NCBI GenBank assembly: GCA_029953615.1
Contig: CP124529.1
Span: forward strand, 1,764,998 to 1,828,997
From: Pseudomonas putida
Lineage (GTDB): Bacteria; Pseudomonadota; Gammaproteobacteria; Pseudomonadales; Pseudomonadaceae
Reading direction: 5' to 3'
Length of the DNA: 64,000 nucleotides
The translations under genes and the position numbers were made by a program. Under the pieces are notes generated by a model. It searched no databases. It was not told the DNA's origin and saw nothing but the letters and a program-made list of their open reading frames with translations. This document shows, piece after piece, positions 59,148-64,000 of this stretch (its first letter is position 1; every line of letters starts with the position of its first letter).

Positions 59148-59534
59148 TCAGATGGAAACCACGAAGAACGCCACGATCATCGCCATCCCGGCAAACCACA
59201 CCAGCGATCGCAAGGCAGCCCAGTCAGCCAGGTAGCAGATGATGTAAAGCAGCCGACTGGTGATGTACATCACCCCCAGCACATCCTGGGTCACCTGCTC
59301 GGCATTGCCGACGATATCCGCCACCAGCACCGCCGCAGCAAATGCCGGAAAGGCTTCGAAACTGTTCTGCTGGGCGGCATGCGCGCGCCGCGGCAGCCCG
59401 GACAGGGTATCCAGGAACGCACGCGGGTCATGGTTGTCGCGCATCCGGAAGCGGCCACTACCGACTTTGGCGATCAAACCACACAGTGGCGGCAAGACCA
59501 GCGCAATCAGGATGCACCACAGGGCAACAGTCAT
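59148..59534 (-). CDS. MAPEG family membrane protein
   Basis: A 128-residue protein with four hydrophobic helices (TVALWCILIALVLPPLCGLI first). The family-type loop is RRAHAAQQNSFEAFPAFAAA, matching the conserved Arg/Asn-containing motif of MAPEG enzymes (glutathione- and eicosanoid-related). Bacterial members have no settled substrate. AAGGAG is 9 bases before the ATG. Confidence 0.85.
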   Translation of the reverse strand: MTVALWCILIALVLPPLCGLIAKVGSGRFRMRDNHDPRAFLDTLSGLPRRAHAAQQNSFEAFPAFAAAVLVADIVGNAEQVTQDVLGVMYITSRLLYIICYLADWAALRSLVWFAGMAMIVAFFVVSI

Positions 59535-59562
59535 GGACAGGACTCCTTGTTCAGTCTTCAGG

Positions 59563-60396
59563 TCAAAGCTTCATTACCAGCATGCCGGCCAACACCAGCC
59601 CGCAAGCTAGGAGTCTCGGCCCGCCAAAAGGTTCTTTCAGGTAGCGCATGCCCAGCAGCACCACCAGAATCACGCTTAATTCGCGCAGTGCCGCCGCCTC
59701 GGCCACCGACCCCAGATGCATGGCCCACAGCACCAGCGCGTAACTGAGCAATACGCACAACCCCACCGCCAGCCCCAGGCGCCACTGCAGGCGCCAGAAC
59801 AGCACGAATGGCGCCCGCCGGGCCACACTCGCCAGCAGCGGGAAGGGCCAGGCACTGAGCAAGGTCAGCCACACCAGGTAATCCCAGGGCTTACCCCACA
59901 GGCGCACGGCCTGGCCGTCGAACCAGGTGTAGCAACCTATGCACAGGCCAATCAGGGCGACCACCGGCAGCATCGACCAGGGCAGCCGGTCACCGCCGCC
60001 ACCCTGCCACAGCAGGCAAGCCATGCCACAGGGGATCAGCAGGATGCCGATGATCTGCTGCTGGCTCAGCGACTCGCCGGCAAAGGCCAGGGTCAGCCCC
60101 AGCACCACCAGCGGCGACAGCCCGCGCATCAGAGGATAGACCAGCCCCAGGTCGCCCACGCGGTAGGCCTGGATCAACAGGAAGCGGTACAACTGCTCGG
60201 CCAGCGCCGAAGCCAGCAGCCAAGGCCAGATGGTGGCCGGCGGCACCTCGACGAAGGGCACCGCCAGCACCGCGAAGGCCAACGCCACCGTATCCATGCT
60301 GGCGATCACCAGCAGGCGCTCGCCGCTGAATTTGATCAGGGTATTCCAGGTCGCATGCAGCAGGGCAGCGACCAGCACCAGGGAAGTTGCCAGCAC
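59563..60396 (-). CDS. EamA/DMT-superfamily transporter
   Basis: A 277-residue protein with about ten hydrophobic helices in two repeats (LVLVAALLHATWNTLIKFSG and WAMHLGSVAEAAALRELSVI). It probably exports a small metabolite. GTG start at 60396 behind AAGGA 9 bases upstream. Upstream of and in the same direction as the MAPEG gene. It is not closely similar to the cassette exporter at 28534 beyond the shared fold. Confidence 0.83.
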   Translation of the reverse strand: MLATSLVLVAALLHATWNTLIKFSGERLLVIASMDTVALAFAVLAVPFVEVPPATIWPWLLASALAEQLYRFLLIQAYRVGDLGLVYPLMRGLSPLVVLGLTLAFAGESLSQQQIIGILLIPCGMACLLWQGGGGDRLPWSMLPVVALIGLCIGCYTWFDGQAVRLWGKPWDYLVWLTLLSAWPFPLLASVARRAPFVLFWRLQWRLGLAVGLCVLLSYALVLWAMHLGSVAEAAALRELSVILVVLLGMRYLKEPFGGPRLLACGLVLAGMLVMKL

Positions 60397-60444
60397 GCCT
60401 TCTTATCCTTGTGGCTTTTTATGGCTGTGAATATATAGCGTTCG

Positions 60445-60565
60445 GGGGCCGCTGTGCGGCCCAATCGCCGGCAAGCCAGCTCCCACATCGGACCGCATTG
60501 AACTCAAGCCATGTGCAGTCCCTGTGGGAGCTGGCTTGCCGGCGATTGGGCTGCGCAGCAGCCCC
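60445..60565. repeat. Inverted pair of REP elements with outer hairpins
   Basis: GGGGGCCGCTGTGCGGCCC, then AATCGCCGGCAAGCCAGCTC CCACA, mirrored by TGTGGGAGCTGGCTTGCCGG CGATT and GGGCTGCGCAGCAGCCCC. It occupies the gap between two divergent genes. Confidence 0.88.
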
Positions 60566-60688
60566 TTGTACGGGAACGATTGGAACGAATCCGGTCAAAG
60601 CCTGTGTCCCGAACCCCGCGCCAGTTCATCAAAGAACTGCCCGAGCCGTTCGGGTTATGACTTGGAAGCCACTGTTACAGGATTCGGG

Positions 60689-61924
60689 ATGCTTGAACTA
60701 GTTGCCGCATTTATCTGCCTCACCACCCTCCTCACCTATGTAAATTACCGCTTCATCGGCCTGCCCCCCGCCATCGGCGTGATGGTCACGGCGCTGCTGT
60801 TTTCCCTGATGCTGCAGGGCCTGAGCCTGATCGGCTTCCCCGGCCTGGAAGCGCGCGTCGAAGGGCTGATGAACCAGATCGACTTCAACGACCTGCTGAT
60901 GCACTGGATGCTGGCGTTCCTGCTGTTCGCCGGCGCCTTGCACGTCAACCTCTCCGACCTGCGCAACTACCGCTGGCCCATCGGCCTGCTGGCCACCGTC
61001 GGCGTGCTGATTGCCACCGTAGTCATCGGCTACCTGTCGCACTGGGTGTTCGCCCTGTTCGGCTGGCAGGTACCGCTGATCTATTGCCTTTTGTTCGGTG
61101 CACTGATCTCGCCCACCGACCCGATTGCCGTGCTGGGCGCGCTGCGTACCGCCAATGCCTCCAAACCGCTGAAAACCACCATCGTCGGCGAGTCGCTGTT
61201 CAACGACGGCACCGCTGTGGTGGTGTTCACCGTGCTGCTGGGCATCATCCAGTTGGGCGAAACGCCGAGCATGGCCTACACGGCGATCCTGTTCGTCCGC
61301 GAGGCCATTGGCGGCGTGCTGTTCGGCGGCCTGATCGGCTACGCCACCTACCGCATGATCAAGAGCGTCGAGCAGTACCAGGTGGAAGTGATGCTGACCC
61401 TGGCGCTGGTCATCGGTGGCTCGGCGATGTGCTACGAGCTGCACGTTTCGGCGCCAATCGCCATGGTGGTGGCCGGGCTGATCATCGGCAACCTGGGGCG
61501 CAACCTGGCGATGAACGACATGACCCGTCGCTACATGGACGGTTTCTGGGAACTGATAGACGACATGCTCAACGCCCTGCTGTTCGCGTTGATCGGCCTG
61601 GAGCTGTTGCTGCTGCCATTCAACTGGATGCACCTGGCGGCCGGTAGCGTACTGGCGCTGGCGGTGTTGCTGTCGCGCCTGCTGACCGTGGCCCCGGCGA
61701 TCGTGCTGCTGCGGCGCTGGCGCCCGGTACCCAAGGGCACGGTGCGAGTGCTGACCTGGGGTGGCCTGCGCGGTGGTGTGTCGGTGGCCCTGGCACTGTC
61801 GCTGCCGCAGGGCGATGAGCGTGACCTGCTGCTGTCGATCACCTACATCGTGGTGCTGTCGTCGATCCTGGTGCAGGGGTTGAGCATCGGGCGGGTGGTG
61901 CGCAAGGTCAGCGCCCAGCCTTGA
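60689..61924 (+). CDS. Sodium (or potassium)/proton antiporter, CPA1 NhaP type
   Basis: A 411-residue protein with about 12 hydrophobic helices. The CPA1 core has LISPTDPIAVLGALRTANAS (helix with the transport Asp) and IVGESLFNDGTAVVVFTVLL (ND motif). C-terminal TWGGLRGGVSVALALSLPQG is the conserved Arg/Gly-rich helix. It exchanges monovalent cations for protons; the ion cannot be read from sequence. ATG at 60689 follows AGGA. Confidence 0.88.
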   Translation: MLELVAAFICLTTLLTYVNYRFIGLPPAIGVMVTALLFSLMLQGLSLIGFPGLEARVEGLMNQIDFNDLLMHWMLAFLLFAGALHVNLSDLRNYRWPIGLLATVGVLIATVVIGYLSHWVFALFGWQVPLIYCLLFGALISPTDPIAVLGALRTANASKPLKTTIVGESLFNDGTAVVVFTVLLGIIQLGETPSMAYTAILFVREAIGGVLFGGLIGYATYRMIKSVEQYQVEVMLTLALVIGGSAMCYELHVSAPIAMVVAGLIIGNLGRNLAMNDMTRRYMDGFWELIDDMLNALLFALIGLELLLLPFNWMHLAAGSVLALAVLLSRLLTVAPAIVLLRRWRPVPKGTVRVLTWGGLRGGVSVALALSLPQGDERDLLLSITYIVVLSSILVQGLSIGRVVRKVSAQP

Positions 61925-61932
61925 GATAGTTT

Positions 61933-62028
61933 CCGGCCTTTTCGCGGGCTCGCCCGCTCCCACAGGTACACCACAAGTTTCAGAAACGGTGGCGTACCTG
62001 TGGGAGCGGGCAAGCCCGCGAAGCGCCG
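61933..62028. repeat. Inverted pair of REP elements between convergent genes
   Basis: CCGGCCTTTTCGCGGGCTCG CCCGCTCCCACAGGTAC is mirrored by GTACCTGTGGGAGCGGGCAA GCCCGCGAAGCGCC. Confidence 0.9.
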
Positions 62029-62038
62029 AACACTGATC

Positions 62039-62440
62039 TTATTCCACCGCCGAATCAGGGAACTGGTCCTGAATGTACTTGATCTCGGTCCGCCCATGCG
62101 GCGCCGGCAACCCATCCTCGCCAAGGTTGACGAAGACCATCTTGTCGACCGTGAGGATGGCCTTGCGGGTAATCTTGTTGCGCACTTCGCACTTGAGGGT
62201 GATCGAGGTACGGCCGAACTCGGTGGCGGTGATGCCCAGCTCGATGATGTCGCCCTGGCGCGAGGCACTGACGAAGTTGATTTCCGATATGTACTTGGTC
62301 ACCACGCGCTGGTTACCCAGCTGGACGATGGCGTAGATCGCTGCCTCTTCGTCGATCCAGCGCAGCAGGCTGCCACCGAACAAAGTGCCGTTTGGGTTGA
62401 GGTCTTCGGGTTTAACCCACTTGCGGGTATGAAAGTTCAT
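62039..62440 (-). CDS. Acyl-CoA thioesterase, hot-dog fold
   Basis: A 133-residue protein. The segment LNPNGTLFGGSLLRWIDEEA carries the Asn/Asp-type active site on the hot-dog helix seen in YciA/BACH thioesterases, and the rest (NFVSASRQGDIIELGITATE, ITLKCEVRNKITRKAILTVD) is the characteristic sheet. It hydrolyses acyl-CoA; the chain preference is unknown. AGGAG precedes ATG 62440. Confidence 0.86.
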   Translation of the reverse strand: MNFHTRKWVKPEDLNPNGTLFGGSLLRWIDEEAAIYAIVQLGNQRVVTKYISEINFVSASRQGDIIELGITATEFGRTSITLKCEVRNKITRKAILTVDKMVFVNLGEDGLPAPHGRTEIKYIQDQFPDSAVE

Positions 62441-62543
62441 TTGTACTCCTGACCTGCCTGGATAACGTGTAGCAATGATGGCAGAGCGGCCGCTGTCGCT
62501 CCATTGAACATCGACTATCGTCGCGATTAATCGACAGAAAGCC

Positions 62544-62572
62544 TTGGGCAAGCCGACGGGCGCGGCTATAAT
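62544..62572 (+). promoter_or_regulatory. Sigma-70-type promoter of ahcY
   Basis: TTGGGC at 62544-62549, a 17-base spacer, and a perfect TATAAT at 62567-62572. The transcript would begin near 62580, about 40 bases before the riboswitch. Confidence 0.8.
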
Positions 62573-62621
62573 CTTCGCCGCTTCACATGGCCGCCCACAG
62601 CGGCGCCATGCCCGCCACCCG

Positions 62622-64000
<1,379 letters not shown>

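Overview
This window is a stretch of chromosome from a fluorescent pseudomonad, most probably of the Pseudomonas putida group. Three things point there: high GC with strong third-position G/C bias; dozens of intergenic REP elements of the P. putida kind (GCCGGCAAGCCAGCTCCCACAGG and TTCGCGGGCAAGCCCGCTCCCACAG types); and remembered gene order, which matches the hldE-msbA-waaL to metK-ahcY block of P. putida and the emrE-to-carbamoyltransferase block of P. aeruginosa (PA4990-PA5005). Everything here comes from reading the sequence; no database search was run.

Layout. 1-4.2 kb: a LysR regulator facing an EmrE-type SMR efflux gene across a clear LysR box, then an FAD oxidoreductase/aldo-keto reductase pair and a conserved protein of unknown role. 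4.2-17.6 kb: a lipopolysaccharide core block, mostly on the minus strand and tightly overlapped: hldE, msbA, an O-antigen ligase, several glycosyltransferases, a PIG-L de-N-acetylase, a Mig-14-like protein and a NodU-type carbamoyltransferase. One WaaP-like kinase gene sits in it on the opposite strand. 17.7-24.7 kb: rlmJ, then divergent putP/putA with an array of GTTGCACC boxes between them. 24.7-26.7 kb: a small DUF3077 gene and a low-GC patch with two unrecognised overlapping genes. 26.7-35.3 kb: an acyl-CoA dehydrogenase gene whose last 105 bp recur, diverged, 4 kb downstream. Between the copies lies a foreign-looking four-gene cassette (EamA exporter, Fe(II)/2-oxoglutarate oxygenase, EgtD-like methyltransferase, divergent LysR). 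It is followed by a TldD/PmbA-type pair. 35.4-46 kb: MFS exporter, dbpA, a HI0933-type flavoprotein, a YccS-like membrane protein, a periplasmic binding protein, a small winged-helix gene, a metallopeptidase and a REC-PAS-GGDEF-EAL protein. 46-52.4 kb: fba, two small lipoproteins, pgk, epd and tkt (central carbon metabolism). 52.6-64 kb: an ArsR-methyltransferase regulator with a strong palindromic operator, metK, ligB, small envelope genes, mltA, an EamA protein, a cation/proton antiporter, a thioesterase, and ahcY behind an S-adenosylhomocysteine riboswitch.

Sequence quality. Nine genes are broken by frameshifts (hldE, msbA, a GT2 glycosyltransferase, putP, the tldD-like gene, a winged-helix gene, the GGDEF/EAL gene, metK, ligB). 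Every one is best explained by an extra 1 or 2 bases. Several of these genes are essential or near-essential, so most are probably sequencing or assembly insertions rather than real mutations. They are listed at full span with the break marked. The best candidate for new biology is the cassette at 28.5-32.4 kb.
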